The notes beneath the pieces are model-generated. The model did not search any database. It saw nothing but the letters and a program-made list of their open reading frames with translations, and was not told where the DNA came from. Both the position numbers and the translations under genes were made by a program. Below, in pieces: positions 12,223 through 24,330 of a stretch of DNA of 64,000 nt. Position 1 is the stretch's first letter, and each line of letters opens with the position of its first letter. The DNA is from Cryptomeria japonica (taxonomy: Eukaryota > Streptophyta > Pinopsida > Cupressales > Cupressaceae), in NCBI RefSeq assembly GCF_030272615.1, contig NC_081410.1, positions 284,889,957 to 284,953,956 on the forward strand. Direction: 5' to 3'.

Positions 12223-12690
12223 TCATGTACCACCTGAGACCAATTGTTGCAGAGATGTACCATGCTTTTTAATGTCTTTCTTAGTCATCCAAGTAGCATC
12301 TTCTAGAGGTAGACCATTCCATTTAATTAAATATTTATTATAGACCATTTTCCTTGTCCCTTTGACCTCCTTAGTGTCCAAGATAGCTTCCAACTTCAAA
12401 GGTTCGGAAGGAGGTATGTCTTGTACCCAATCCTTATTAGCTTCTACACATGTACCTATATCCAAAGATCCCTTAAAGGGGTATAAGTCAGCAATATTAA
12501 ATATAGGATAGATAGATACCCTAGTAGGGAGTGCAATCTCATATGCATTTTCACCAAACTTGTGAATTATCTTTCGAGGGCCTATCTTCTTCATTTGGAG
12601 TGTGGTGTATCTACCCTTGGGAAGTCTTTCTTTCTTCAAATGTGCAAGTACTAGGTCTCCAACCTTATAAATAACATTCCTCCTATTCAA
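12223..12690 (-). pseudogene. Chromovirus integrase C-terminus with chromodomain
   Basis: The 155-codon frame starts with a GPY/F-like segment (YKVGDLVLAHLKKERLPKG, then KKIGPRKIIHKFGENAYEI). Around residues 100-140 it has a chromodomain, with VYNKYLIKWNGLPLEDATWM as the core. Chromodomains of this family are thought to steer integration towards particular chromatin marks. The frame ends 22 bases inside the 3' LTR edge. Upstream sequence continues the integrase in another frame, so this is the 3' part of a decayed pol gene. Confidence 0.85.
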
Positions 12691-13569
12691 ATATGCCCTC
12701 TTCTTGTATTTTTATGTACTTTGTTTGTGATTTTCTTTCACTTGATCATGGATATCCTTCATTGCTTCTATAAACTCCTCACCTTTAGCACTCCTTTTCT
12801 CCACTCCCTTCAAATATTTGAGTTCAAAAATAACCCTTGGATTCATTCTATATGCCACTTCAGAAGGATTTTTTCCAGTGCTCCTATTAATGGAGTCATT
12901 GTCTGCATACTCAACTTGGGAAAGGACTAAATTCCATTGTAGGTCATGTTCCTTTGTCAATAAACCTTAGCAAATTACCAAGTGATCTATTCACAACCTC
13001 CATTTTTCCCATCTGTTTGAGGATGGTAGGCATAAATATAAGCCAAATGTGTGCCCAACTTCTTCCACAGGGGCCTCCAAAAGTGACCAATGAATTTGGA
13101 GTCCCTATCTGACACAATGGTCAAAGGAAGAACCTAAATCCTCACCACTTCTTTGAAAAAGAGACCTGCAATGTTAGAGGCATCATTTGTGCATTTGCAA
13201 GGGATAAAGCATGTCATTTTATTGAATCTATCCACTACAACAAAACACTATCAAATCCCCTTTGTGTTTTAGGGAGTCCCAATACAAAATCCATACTTAT
13301 GCTTTCCCAAGGCCTATTTGGTATGGGTAGGGGTTGGTATAAACTTGCATTTGATGAGGAACCCTTGACCCTTTGACAAATAGTGCAAGCCTCAAAAAAC
13401 ATTCTTACATCCACATGCATCTTAGGCCAAAAATAAAATCTCCTTACCTCCTCTAGTTCTTTGCCAACCCCAAAATGACCACCAAGACTCCCACTATGTT
13501 TCTTATTTATCAAATTTTCTCTCATAGAACACTTTGGTATTCACAATTGAGCCCCTTTAAATATTTAAA
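12691..13569 (-). pseudogene. Chromovirus integrase zinc-binding domain and core
   Basis: At 13235-13525 the frame shows an HHCC zinc-binding domain (HSGSLGGHFG, then CTICQRVKG) followed by the start of the catalytic core, SMDFVLGLPKTQ, with the first Asp. Further on, in shifted frames, TIVSDRDSKF carries the second Asp, and YAYHPQTDGK precedes a frame shift at the position of the third acidic residue. At 12712-12960, WNLVLSQVEYADNDSINRST and GKNPSEVAYRMNPR match the end of the core. Several stops and shifts interrupt it. Confidence 0.8.
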
Positions 13570-15142
13570 CATCTTGCACAACATAATCAACATATTAACT
13601 ATGAAATACATCTGAAAATATGGAACAAATATCAAAAACTTCCTTGAAGTCCTCATCATCCTCATACATACCTTTGAGGGCTTCTATCCCCACACTTTGC
13701 AATTTCACTTCATAGAGAAACATGGCACTCCTACTAAGAGCATCAAAAAATTTATTTTGTTGTCCTATATTGTGTTTTATGGAGAAGATTTAGGCTTGCA
13801 AGTATTCAACCCACTTCAAGTGTCGGTGATTTAATTTGTCCTGTCCATTTAAGAAACTAAGTGCATGATTGTCAGTAAACATAATAAACTCTTTTGGTAA
13901 CAAATAGTTCCTTCATTTTTTGAGGGATTGAACCATAGCATAAAGTTATAGATCATATGAAGAGTATTTCCTTTTGGCTTCATTTAATTTCTCACAAAAG
14001 AATGCAACCAATCTCCCCTCTTGGCTTAGGACTTCCCCTATTTCTTGACCACTAGCATCAGATTCTATTGTAAACACTTAATTAAAATCAAGAAGAGTAA
14101 GGATATGCTATTGATAAACCCTCCTTTTGAGGTATTCAAATCCTTCATTTTTTGCATTGGTCCATAAGAACTTACCCCTTTTGTCTCCTTTGATGGTCTC
14201 TAGAATGGGTGCACAAATGTGACTAAAATTTCTTATGAATTTCCTATAGAAGCTTGCTAGGCCACGAAAACTCCTCACATCCCCAACTCATTTAGGGGTT
14301 GACCAATTGATAATAGCCTCCACCTTTTAAGGATCCATTATCAAACTATCATTGGAGATGACAAACCCAAGGTAGACAAACTCCTCCTTCATGAGTTCAC
14401 ACCTTTCCAAGTTAATCATCAACCTCTCCTCATGTAGCCTCCTTAGGAACATGTCAAGATGATTCAAATGCTCCTACTAAACACAAGAATATCATCCAAA
14501 TATACAACAAAAAACTTGTCAATAAATGGTTTCAATACTTCATTCATTAGTCTCATGAATGTACTAGGTGCATTAGAGAGTCCAAAGGGCATCACAAGAC
14601 ACTCATATAGGCCTTAATTGGTCATAAATTCTATCTTCCATACACCCCCTTCTCTAATCCTAATTTGATGATACCCACTCTTCAGGTCAATATTTGAAAA
14701 GTAACAGGCACCACCTAGACAATCCATGAGGTCTTCCATTCTTGGCATAGGAAACCTATATCTGATGGTTATCCTACTTATGACTCTTGAATCAATACAT
14801 AAACTCCATTTACCATCCTTCTTAGGGGCCAACACGGTAGGGACTACACAAGGGCCTAAACTCTCTCTAACTAGGCCCTTATCCAACAATTCTTGCACTT
14901 GTCTTTCTATCTCTTAAATTTGGGCGAGGGTCATCTTATAGGCAGCCTTATTAGGCAATGTAGCACCTAGTATTAGATCTATATGGTGAATGATATCTTT
15001 GATTGTAGGTAGAGAGTTAGGCAATTCATCCACCACAATACCCTTATACTTCTCCAACAAGGCTTGAACTTCACTATGGACTGTTGCTCCCTTGTTTGTA
15101 GAAAAAAATGACCTACACTTTGGCTTAACAATCAAAGAAAAC
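13570..15142 (-). pseudogene. Chromovirus reverse transcriptase and RNase H
   Basis: The RT begins with HHIDLILGATLPNKAAYKM and runs through [51 protein letters not shown] and the catalytic YLDD box at about 14500. RNase H follows, with ESDASG, FCEKLNEAKRKYSSYD and FTDNHALSFL, ending near 13850. All catalytic motifs are readable, but stops occur about every 30-90 codons, so no protein would be made. Confidence 0.85.
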
Positions 15143-15144
15143 CC

Positions 15145-15600
15145 TTAACCTCCTTCTTCCCTTAAGGTCTTCAAAAACTCATTTTCCCATACTACCATTA
15201 CACTAGACCCAAGTTGCTTATTTGACCCTTCATCCAGCAAGGAGTTCAAGGTGACTGATTCTCCATCTTTATCTATGGTGTAGGTGTTCTTTTGACCATC
15301 ATGATGTTCCTTTTGGTCATATTGCCAAGGCTTACCTAAGAGTAGATGGTAAGCATCCATGGGAATGACATCACAAAGGATTTTATCCTTATACCCCCCA
15401 ATATGAAACTCTAACCACGCTTGTTCATTTACAAGGACTTGTTGACCCTTACTCAACCATAACATCCTATATGAAGTGGGATGAGGGTTTATTTTTAGTT
15501 TTAACTTCTCAACCATTTCTAAGGACACTGGGTTATTTGTGGAACCTAAATCTACAATTACCTTACATACATTCCCATGTGCTTTTCATGAGGTCCTAAA
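15145..15600 (-). pseudogene. Chromovirus aspartic protease
   Basis: Upstream of RT the frame shows VDLGSTNNPVS, the retropepsin active-site region (usually D-x-G-S/A), then EFHIGGYKDKILCDVIPMD and LLLGKPWQYDQ, the flap and second conserved Leu-Leu-Gly segment. The longest open piece covers 15145-15528. The catalytic Asp-x-Gly is preserved as DLG. Confidence 0.75.
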
Positions 15601-15639
15601 CAAGGACTTCCTTTGGGGTGGCTCCTTAGTGCTTGCCAC

Positions 15640-16792
15640 CTAGAGAAGTGTCCTTCTCATCATCAAACTTTCTCCACATTTAGGATTAGTAGGTCTAGAA
15701 GGTGAATTCACACTTTGGCCATCTTCCTCTTGCACCAACTGGTTCCTCATTTCCCCACCATGGAAACTTGAAGCTTGCTTCTCTGGGCACTTGAATGCTG
15801 GATGTCCAAACTGATTGCAATTGTAACATATACCACTAAAGGTATTAGAACCCCTTCCTAATCCATTAAACCTTCCTCTTTCATTATTCCTCCTTCCTTT
15901 GAAGCCTCCTCTATTGTTTGACTCCTCACCTTTCTCATTGTGACCACAAGATTCACCTTACCACATTTTGGACTATCCTCTTGCTCCAAAAATTCCCCTA
16001 CCTCCGAAATTTCTTCCTCTTCCTTTTCCTTGCTACTCATGCTTTCTTCTCAACTTCTCTTTTTCCCTTAGGGCCACTTGGAAGAACTCATCCATTGTTC
16101 TTGGGGTCAAGAGGTTGATTTCATCTTGAATGTCAAACTTCAAACCATTTAGATATCTAGCTACCTTATCCCTCTCATTCTCTACATGTCAGACCTTAGA
16201 CTGAGTTTATCAAACTCCTCAATGTAGGCAGCCACATCCATGTCTTTTTGCTTTAAGTTTTGCATCTTCTTGAAAACTTGGACCTCATAATTTGTAGGTA
16301 AGAATTGGCTCTTCAATTTGTTCACCTTTCTATCCCATGAATTAATCATGGACTCTTTTTTCTTCACCCTTTCTTCATGGGTATAGTTCCACCATGTCAA
16401 GGTAGCCCCTTTCAATTTTGTTTTTGCAAACTTTACCTTCTTGTCCTCTAGCACTTCCTTTTAATCAAAGTATTCATTGAGTGCATCAACCCACTCTATT
16501 ACCTCCTCAAAATCCATATTTCCTCCATACATTGGGATATCCATCTTTACATTAGAGGTCTCCCCTTTCACTGATTTCAAAGCATTGAGAAGCCTTCTTT
16601 CTTCAAGAGCCATCTCCTCTTCTTCATGTCTTGCAGAAGGAGTTTCACCTTCACCCTCTCCTTCTTCTTTGGGGTCACTGTCACTTTCTTCACCCCTTTC
16701 TCTCCTTCAATCTCTATCTTTCATTTCTTCAATCTCATCTTCTAGGGCCTTCAATCTCCTAGCCATCATTGACCCCCACCTTTTGGTGGCAT
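15640..16792 (-). pseudogene. Chromovirus gag
   Basis: A candidate start (ATG at 16792, reading MPPKGGG) lies about 70 bases inside the primer site. The capsid-like retrotransposon gag segment is at 16182-16454 (KLKGATLTWWNYTHEER, then QFLPTNYEVQVFKKMQNLKQ and MDVAAYIEEFDKL). A single zinc knuckle, CYNCNQFGHPAFKC, is readable near 15785-15830 and keeps all CCHC residues. Several stops and shifts separate these parts. Confidence 0.75.
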
Positions 16793-16858
16793 TTTGTCTT
16801 CACAGGACAACTTACTCTTCCTCACACACCACTACTTTCCTTTACCAAATCCAAAGGT

Positions 16859-16871
16859 GGATATGACACCA
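16859..16871 (-). other. Chromovirus primer binding site (degenerate)
   Basis: On the minus strand the sequence reads TGGTGTCATATCC, matching the initiator Met-tRNA primer site TGGTATCAGAGCC at 10 of 13 positions. It lies six bases from the LTR edge at 16878 and just upstream of gag. Confidence 0.55.
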
Positions 16872-16877
16872 CTTTAA

Positions 16878-17839
16878 TGTAGATGAATTAGAGGTGATTC
16901 TACAATTATAAATATACTTTCAATTGGTCAAGAAGATAGAGCACATGGTGGAACTCAAAGACATGTCAATAAGATGACATGAGGGTCTTGTCTTCAAGAT
17001 TACAAGGTCAAAACAAAGAGACTAACCTCCATTGCATGGTCACACTGATCTTAGGGTTCTCTTGATATTATAGGACTCCAAAAACATCAAAAACTCCAAC
17101 TTGCAAGGTCCCAAAGTCATTTACCAAAACTCATCCCTTAGACTGTCCTATTGGGCCTATTAGCCCTATTTTTGGGGTTTCGGGGTAGTAACTTATCAAC
17201 TACTAGTCATGAGAATAAAATGAAACTTGTTTAGGATACCCTTTTGAGGATTATACAACATATCTCAATTTTAAATAGGGTTGTTTTGGATCAAACAAGT
17301 AAAAATAATGTACTCATTTTTTAAGAGGCAATTAGGTCACCTTTACAAAGGAAGTGCCTCAAAAATTTTCTTCACAACTTGGCCAATGGTTAGAAAAAAT
17401 TTTAGTCAACTCCAAACCAATGATTTCAGAGGTTACCAATACTCAAATTTTACCCAACAACTCAATTTTCACTCACAGCCTCATTTCCTAGGCCTGTCAC
17501 ATTGAGATGCCAATCCTAGGGCATCACATAACTTCTCCCAAATGCCACATTTAAGTGATTTGACTTCAAGACACATGTTACATCATTTTCACCCATCATT
17601 AACACATTTAAGTGATTTGACTATCATTGACCCAACTAGGACCTTATAGGTCTTTATGACAACAATTAGTATCAAAGGCCTTACAACTGATTTGAAATGA
17701 TTGACAAATACTATAAATGGATTGAAATGGCATCAAATGGTCAATAGGACCTTATTAAAATCTTGAATCAACACAAAAACAAAACATAATGATAAAATCC
17801 TTTGTGAGGCATCATTGTAGCCTAGGTGCTCCTGCACCA
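16878..17839 (-). mobile_element. Chromovirus 5' LTR
   Basis: On the plus strand the LTR runs from TGTAGATGAATTAG to CTCCTGCACCA; on its own strand it starts TGGTGCAGGAG and ends ATCTACA. It pairs with the truncated LTR at 11168-12200. The 962 bp copy appears shortened internally compared with the other one. Confidence 0.75.
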
Positions 17840-18107
17840 ATGTCGTTTAAGCTTTGTTTCATCCATAATGCTTGAGTGCAATAGGATACTTCAATAATAT
17901 ACTCTACTTTTGTAATTGATAGAGAGACTAAATCCTAGTTCTTGCTAAGCCATGAAATAATTCTATGCACTTAGGAAAAATTCATCATCCTTTTGATACC
18001 ACAATCCATATTCCCAATTCCCTTTCAAATATCTCAAGGTCCTCTTTACTATCTTCACGTTATTTTTTCTTGGATTGGCCTAAAACCTTGCAACCAAACA
18101 TACTGCA
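17840..18107 (-). pseudogene. Copia-B: relic of RNase H domain
   Basis: On the minus strand the translation reads VKRTLRYLKGNWEYGLWY, then IISWLSKN, DLVSLSITKVEYI and YCTQALWMKQSL. This matches the linker and N-terminal RNase H part of Ty1/copia pol (usual form VKRILRYLKGT...SW.SKKQ..VSLSTTEAEY). It is cut at both ends: by the chromovirus at 17839 and by the 4.4 kb Tat LTR at 18108. It is the oldest layer visible here. Confidence 0.85.
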
Positions 18108-21100
18108 TGTAATGTCTGGTAAGAAACCCTAGAGAATTTAGCCAACGAACATCCTAGATAAATAACTTGGAGATAAAAATTTTATAAAAGAGATACAACA
18201 TAACATTAAAAACCTAAATAAGATGCATACAACCTATTAACGTAATTGCATAACATTAAGCACAAGAAGAAATAAACTCACAATGTCTAAATTCCACCCC
18301 CTAGGGTATCCTGATGATATTATTGAAACACAACAATTGAATAGATATGTATAACATTTATAATGATGCATGATATATTCTCTACTTAAGCTAATGCCTT
18401 TAGTTAACATAATATAAGAAAGGATTCAATTTAAACATAGAATTATATTTATAAATTATAACATATCTAACACTTCTAAAATATTAAATCCATTTAAATT
18501 CACAATTATCAAATGTTTCTATTGTTAAACCTAGCATACATGATAAATGCATACATCCCTAAACTATATCTGGTACCCTGATCACATAGAAAGAATCAAA
18601 TGAATCATCATTACATTATATATTACATCTCATACATGGCGTAAATTACATTTATAAGTCAACCATTACAAATAGAATGTCATGATACACTGATTACACG
18701 AATGATATCCAAATTACATAATTCAAACATCACATTAACACCATGAATCCATAGCACTAGAACTGTAGACAAGTAGAAGCATTCATCACACACACGACAT
18801 CCTCAAGGAATCCCAATGGAAGAAGGCATCAAACACTTGACCTCGTGGAACCAAAAAGGTCCACCCCCTATGCTCTAGAGAATGACATAAGGACCACACA
18901 CATCACTTGACCTAGGCTGACACCTATACATCCAAGGAAACATAAATATAGACAAGACAAAAACAAAATGAAGGACTAAACAACATAAGACATAGGCTCA
19001 ACATAAGACACAAACTTAGTAGAGGCTTCCACACATTGTAAATGTTAAGGTCCTAGGAAACATATAGGGAAGACTTTACTCACATGCCATCAAGATGGGT
19101 TTCCCTAGTAGCTGGACCCCCTCCAAAATCTAGACCTTGGAACCCATTTGATGCACATGTAGAACCAAACAATCCTTCCATGGAGGCAAGGAAGTTGATT
19201 TTCCATATAGGCCTTCCCAATCTCATCTTGAGTCTAAACGAGAACTCCAGGCCATGGGATCTCATCCTATGTCAATATGAGCACATGAGAGATTATTGGG
19301 GAACCAACAATTATCTTATTAATGTTTGTTCAACCCAACCCAATTTATTTAATTTAATGTTATCACTTGATTTACCAACTCTCAATGAGATTCCCTAATA
19401 GCCAATTGAGGGCCCTAACACCCACTTGAGAGTCACTCCCCCTAATATGCTCCTAAAATATAGGGTACAACTAGAGGACCATAATAATATCATAACATCT
19501 GTGGATCACATAATGAATCATCACAACTACGTCTCATAAGAAAAGACCTCATAAATAGAAATAGAACTTTCATAAAACCTAATCAACATGTAGGGGTTGA
19601 GCCTTGAATTGACATTATAAGAATAGCCACTGATCCATTATCATAAAGCATGAGATTTTGCCTATAATACACTAATCCAAATACAAAAATCCATACATGA
19701 TAACACGAAACATCATAGAATCACAAATCGTTGGTTCCATAACATAATTTGAACCATATAATCACTTCTGACCCACAAATATTTCCTTTAACCAATTTCT
19801 CACAAAGCATCATCATGAAATAAAAGTCAATGAAAGAGAAAATGAAAATATAATAAAACACATAAGTCCTCAACAAAACAATATAGACTCAGAAAATCAA
19901 GACAAAATTGCAAACTGCCAAACCCAAGCCCTTGGTCCAACCTAGACTAACACAAACCCCAAGAACTTATCCAGAGGGTAAAAAATAGTGAAATAGAACA
20001 TATGTAAAATAAAGTGGCACTTTTAAAACATAAAGTGGTGAATTTACACCATAAATTGGTGCATACACTCTCTATCCATGCGCATTTACAATATAAGCAA
20101 GATTGGGACACCAAAACTGGTCCAGCGAGCCAAAACTATAAATTAATGCATTTTCCACCTAAAGTGGCACATATGAAAAGTATTTTAATTATTTTGAAAC
20201 TTATTTTAGAATATTTTCAACATCTTTTGGTGCATTTTCACTCTCTTTTAGTGCATTTGCAACGGAATCAGGACTGCAAACTTGGGTTGACTTAGGGCTC
20301 AAATCTTGATACCCAGATTACCAAAAATGAAAAACCTAACAAAGACCCATTTGAGATGGGTCAATTTACTACTCAAAAATATAATTATATAACACTAATG
20401 ACCAAAAATAAATTGATAGGACATAAAACACTAAAAAATCCCTTTAAAAATGTGAAACGAGAGCACCCAAAACATGCTTTCAACAAAATATCAAAGCCAA
20501 AACTCATAAATTTTTTAACACATGTAATACACTTAAAAAATATAAAATAAAAATTTTGTTTCATTTCCTTGAAGAAAAGGTACATTAAGAAAAATAAGAT
20601 CAGTAACTCCAACCTAGAAAATGAAGATTAGACTATGAAATTGAAGATGCACATCTCTCGCATGAACAACCAATATGAATGAGTGAGAAAGACTCCAAGA
20701 TGAAAAACAAAGGAAAAAAATATTCAAAATCTAATCCATAATTCCCCCTTGAAAACTTCACCAAAACCCCTATCCAAAAATTCATCCAAAAATGTACTCA
20801 TACACACATGTAGATTGAAAACTCTTCCTCCCCATTCCCAATTTTTGAAAAGCCATTTTCATGAAGAAAACCATCAGTCTCCTTTCCAAAAACCACTCTC
20901 ATAATCACCAAAAATACATGCAAAACCAAAAAACCATCCTTTCCTCTCGAATGAGAACCCAAACAACAACTTCTCATGCAAACACAACATCACTCCTTAT
21001 CTACATTCAAAAGAAAAAGATAATAATAATTAATCACCAAAACACAACTCCAAATAATGAATAAAATAAAAATTAATAATTAAATCCATAAACAAACAAA

Positions 21101-22524
21101 TACAATTATAATTTTAGGAAAAAATATCAATATAATATTATACTTCATAATAAATACATATATATACATAACATAATCCAAAAAATATTATTAATATCAT
21201 ATTATAAGATTCACTATATATATATACTAAACCAAGGGAAAATTGAAGTGAGGGCTAATGGTTAATTTAATCCATAAAACATTCAAATACATTAAAAAAA
21301 AAAAGATTAAAGACCATTATACCTTCACAAACCTTCGCTTGTTCCTCAAATTGAACCTTTGATGAAGTGGAATGCACCCAAATGCTCCACTTGATTGGAT
21401 TGGCTCCAATATGGGATGTGGATTGATCTCCAAGATGCACAACAAGGATAAAAGGGATGGAGTGTTGAATGCTTGAGTAATGGATATGGATTCTAAGTGG
21501 GTATTTGGCTATAGTGAGGACGCTTTTTAAATGAATTTATAGAGCTATGTGGACAACATGAAATTACTTGAATTGGACATAGAAAATGAAGGGGAGAAGA
21601 CCCTAATTTATAGACTTGAGGGAGGATGAATGGACGATTGAGATTGGAGATGAATAAAGGGTGGAGATTGAAGGAAAGGGGAGCACATGGATTAAGAGGG
21701 CATGAGGTGAAAAGTGTGGAGACCAAGAGATTTTCTATAAAGGCATTTCTTGTCTCCACACTCCACAATGTACATGGGGAAGAGATCCCCAAGTACATAG
21801 GAAGACGAAAAGGAATTAAAAATTCCTTGGGGGATGAAAAGGGAATTAAAAATTCCTAAAATATTGGATGCATGGGGGGGGGATGAGACAAGAAAAGGAA
21901 TTGAAAATTCCTTGGGTAGGTGAAAGACATGGGAGAATGTGAGATTTTGAAATCCTTGAAATGACCCAATTGGGTGCATTTAAGGTGGAAGGTGAGGAGG
22001 GGACAAGTGGATTTAGCCATTTATGGCTATGAGCTAACTTGGTGGCTAATCATGGGGATTAGTCACTTGAAAATGATTAAGAAAGAGGATTAGGTGAGAT
22101 AATGAGGGATTAGCAGACAAGTGGGATTTGTAGGAGGATTTGACAATAGGAGAGAGAATGAGTGGGAAAATTTAAAATTGGAGAATAATGTTAAGCATGA
22201 TTATGATAAAATCTAGAAAAATTCATTAGGCCAATGAGAGTTTAGAAAAGTGATTTATAGGAATCACATGACTTAAGTTAATTAATTTAGATTAATTAAC
22301 TAAAGAGATTTTAGAAGAAATAAATAATTAAATAACTTTTAGAAGAATAGGGAACAACTAATTTATTAAATAAATCAATTATCTGGACTATAGTGACATG
22401 ATTAAATTTAATTTAATTTAATTAATGCTGAGAAGAATAAGGACTAACATAATTAAATTAATTAATTATGTAAAAAAGATCAAATTAATTAAATATTTAA
22501 TTTAATAATCTTTGGATGTCTACA
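18108..22524 (-). mobile_element. Outer Tat 3' LTR (about 4.4 kb)
   Basis: On the plus strand it runs from TGTAATGTCTGG to GGATGTCTACA and is followed at once by a strong polypurine tract on the minus strand. The ends are imperfect inverted repeats (TGTAGACA/TGTAATGTC). No protein similarity was found inside on either strand. It holds AT-rich stretches, a cluster of AAAGTGGC/AATTGGTGC phrases near 20015-20250, and three copies of a palindrome at 21809-21915. The second LTR is outside the window, so the pairing is unproved. Confidence 0.65.
21809..21915. repeat. Three copies of a GGAATTNAAAATTCC palindrome
   Basis: AAGGAATTAAAAATTCCTT, AGGGAATTAAAAATTCCTA and AAGGAATTGAAAATTCCTT occur within about 105 bp inside the LTR. 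Each is a near-perfect inverted repeat and the spacers are also partly alike (GGGGGATGA, GGATGAGAC). Confidence 0.75.
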
Positions 22525-22539
22525 TTCCGCCCCTTTTTT
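22525..22539 (-). other. Outer Tat polypurine tract
   Basis: The minus strand reads AAAAAAGGGGCGGAA directly before the LTR start TGTAGACATCC. This is the plus-strand primer site of an LTR element and fixes the orientation and edge of the 4.4 kb LTR. Confidence 0.8.
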
Positions 22540-22562
22540 ACGTAGTGACAAAATTGGTGGTG

Positions 22563-22567
22563 GGTAA
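22563..22567. repeat. Target site duplication of inner Tat (left copy)
   Basis: GGTAA precedes the inner Tat LTR start at 22568 and is repeated at 45792-45796, directly after its last base. The perfect 5 bp match at predicted ends 23.2 kb apart confirms the limits of the inner element. Confidence 0.9.
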
Positions 22568-23716
22568 TGTGTGTGTGAAAAAGTGGAATAAGTCTTTGTA
22601 AGCTGCAAAACACAACACTTCAATTAAGTCATTACATCTATGGTTAGACAAATATAAGCATGAATAAAAAAAACTATAACAAATCGACCCATTGCCTTCT
22701 AAAAGATGCGAGTATAAGATTTCTCTCAGATTTGTATAAGCAATACCAGTGACTAGACTACACCAAGACGAAGGATTTAATCTATATGAGCATTATATTA
22801 AGCTAAATGGATGCAAGATGGATGAATAGATTCAAGCAATATGGATTCAAGCAATATGAATAAACTAAATATGCAAAAAGCTAAACTAAGATAAAAAGAA
22901 AGCACAATATATTCAGTGACTCCAAAGCAAAAAGTGTATAATAACAAATCTCCAGGGTGTTTTGAATGAGAGGTGAAGGCTGAATTTATAGAAAATCACA
23001 AGATAGACCAAGAAAAGGCACAATTTAGGATTAATTGAAATAATTGAGAAATCAGATTCAATTAACCTTGAGATAGATTCCAATTATAGTTTAATTGAAA
23101 TGCATTTAGATTATACGTTCGAGTTGCATTGGTGATAGAATTAATTAATTCCATGCACTTGAGATGAAAATAGATAATTCTATGCAATTCTCTGATTTAT
23201 TCAAGAAAAGAGTCTTTTCTGTGCAACTAACTTCTTTTTCTCAAAAGCTTTGAGTTCCAATTTTAGAGAATGATTAAATTCCTTTTAATTGCTTTTCTGA
23301 TTTCAAGTTCTCAATTTAGAAGAAAGAAATAATATCTCAAGTTTGATTTCTCTTTCAATTCAATTCTTTTATTTTATTTTCAATTTAACTCTTGCTTTGC
23401 ATATTGATTCCTCTTTTGTGATAAATTAATTCATTTTTTTATGATTAAATGGCAAATTTATTAATTAATAAAATATGCTAGGATATTTAATAAATTAAAT
23501 AGGATAATTGATCAAAATGATTTTCTTGGAATGATTTAATTAATTAAATAAATATTTAATTAATATTGAGTTATTCACTTGCCATGTAATATTTGATGAT
23601 TGAAGAATTAATTAATTGTTTGCTCAGAATTGATTTAATTGCCTTTGGTTAGGACCTTGGTGATGTTGTCGAAATTAGGGGCCCATGGTTTAGATGCCTA
23701 ATTTTAGGGTATTACA
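22568..23716 (-). mobile_element. Inner Tat 3' LTR
   Basis: A 1149 bp LTR, on the plus strand from TGTGTGTGTGAAAAAG to AGGGTATTACA. It matches 38169-38558 plus 45034-45791 closely, with scattered substitutions. Shared landmarks are CACAACACTTCAATTAAGTC, ATGAGAGGTGAAGGCTG and GACCTTGGTGATGTTGTC. It lies next to a polypurine tract, so it is the 3' copy. Confidence 0.9.
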
Positions 23717-23731
23717 TTTGCCCCTCTTTGA
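23717..23731 (-). other. Inner Tat polypurine tract
   Basis: The minus strand reads CAAAGAGGGGCAAA directly before the LTR start TGTAATACCC. This is the expected position and composition of the plus-strand primer. Confidence 0.8.
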
Positions 23732-23789
23732 ATTAATATGCGAGCAACACGTTGGTTCAAAGAATATGTTGATGTCTAGGAGATACCAG

Positions 23790-24330
23790 TTCTGAACTTG
23801 ATTGATCACGAACCAAATGAAGAGCAAGGTTTTAAGCTTGATTTGAAGCGATGAAGCTGAATAGAGTTGATTAAAGCAATACCGATCCCGAACTTGATTA
23901 AACTAGGAACGATAGAGAGAAAAGATACCGAACTTGAACTTGATTGATCAAGAAGCGGATCTTACTAATCTAGAACTTGATTGAACTAGACACAGTGAGC
24001 AAAGATAAAATCGGTCTTGAACTTGATGGATCAAGACACGATGAACGAAGATAAACTATCCATCTTGATTTGATGCGATGAAACTGAACACCTGCTTAGA
24101 TTGAGTGTGTGATCAAAGATACTCTTTAAAATTTTGATTGAGTTTTTAAATGAACAATCAACTTGATAAAAAGCGATGAAACTTATTAACGTTAAGAGAC
24201 TGATTCAAATGAAGATGAATATTAGCCTAATTTGAAGTGATGAAACTGATATGCCCCTAGCGATTGATTCAATTCAGATGATCGAGAGATCTCAACTTGA
24301 TATGAAGCGATGAAGCTAAGATGCCCCTTA
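23790..24330. repeat. Degenerate repeats between polypurine tract and PMD gene
   Basis: Phrases such as TTGATTTGAAGCGATGAAGCTGA, GATGCGATGAAACTGAA, GAAGTGATGAAACTGAT and AACTTGATNNATCAAGA recur at irregular spacing of roughly 60-110 bp. No coding frame crosses the stretch. It lies in the 3' untranslated part of the inner Tat. Confidence 0.6.

Larger units (their letters stand above)
11168..17839 (-). mobile_element. Chromovirus (Ty3/gypsy with chromodomain), decayed
   Basis: A minus-strand element with gag, protease, RT, RNase H, integrase and a C-terminal chromodomain, in that order, between two LTRs. The left (3') LTR is truncated at 11168 by the Copia-A insertion; the right (5') LTR is complete. 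The order PR-RT-RH-IN plus the chromodomain identifies a chromovirus. Many stops and shifts show that it is dead. The right edge is in a Copia RNase H relic, with ATGTC as the flank that should be duplicated at the lost left edge. Confidence 0.85.

Noticed and set aside
19084-19398. 104-codon plus-strand frame in the 4.4 kb LTR
   Set aside because: No recognisable domain, and the frame overlaps another open frame on the opposite strand; the locus is LTR sequence.
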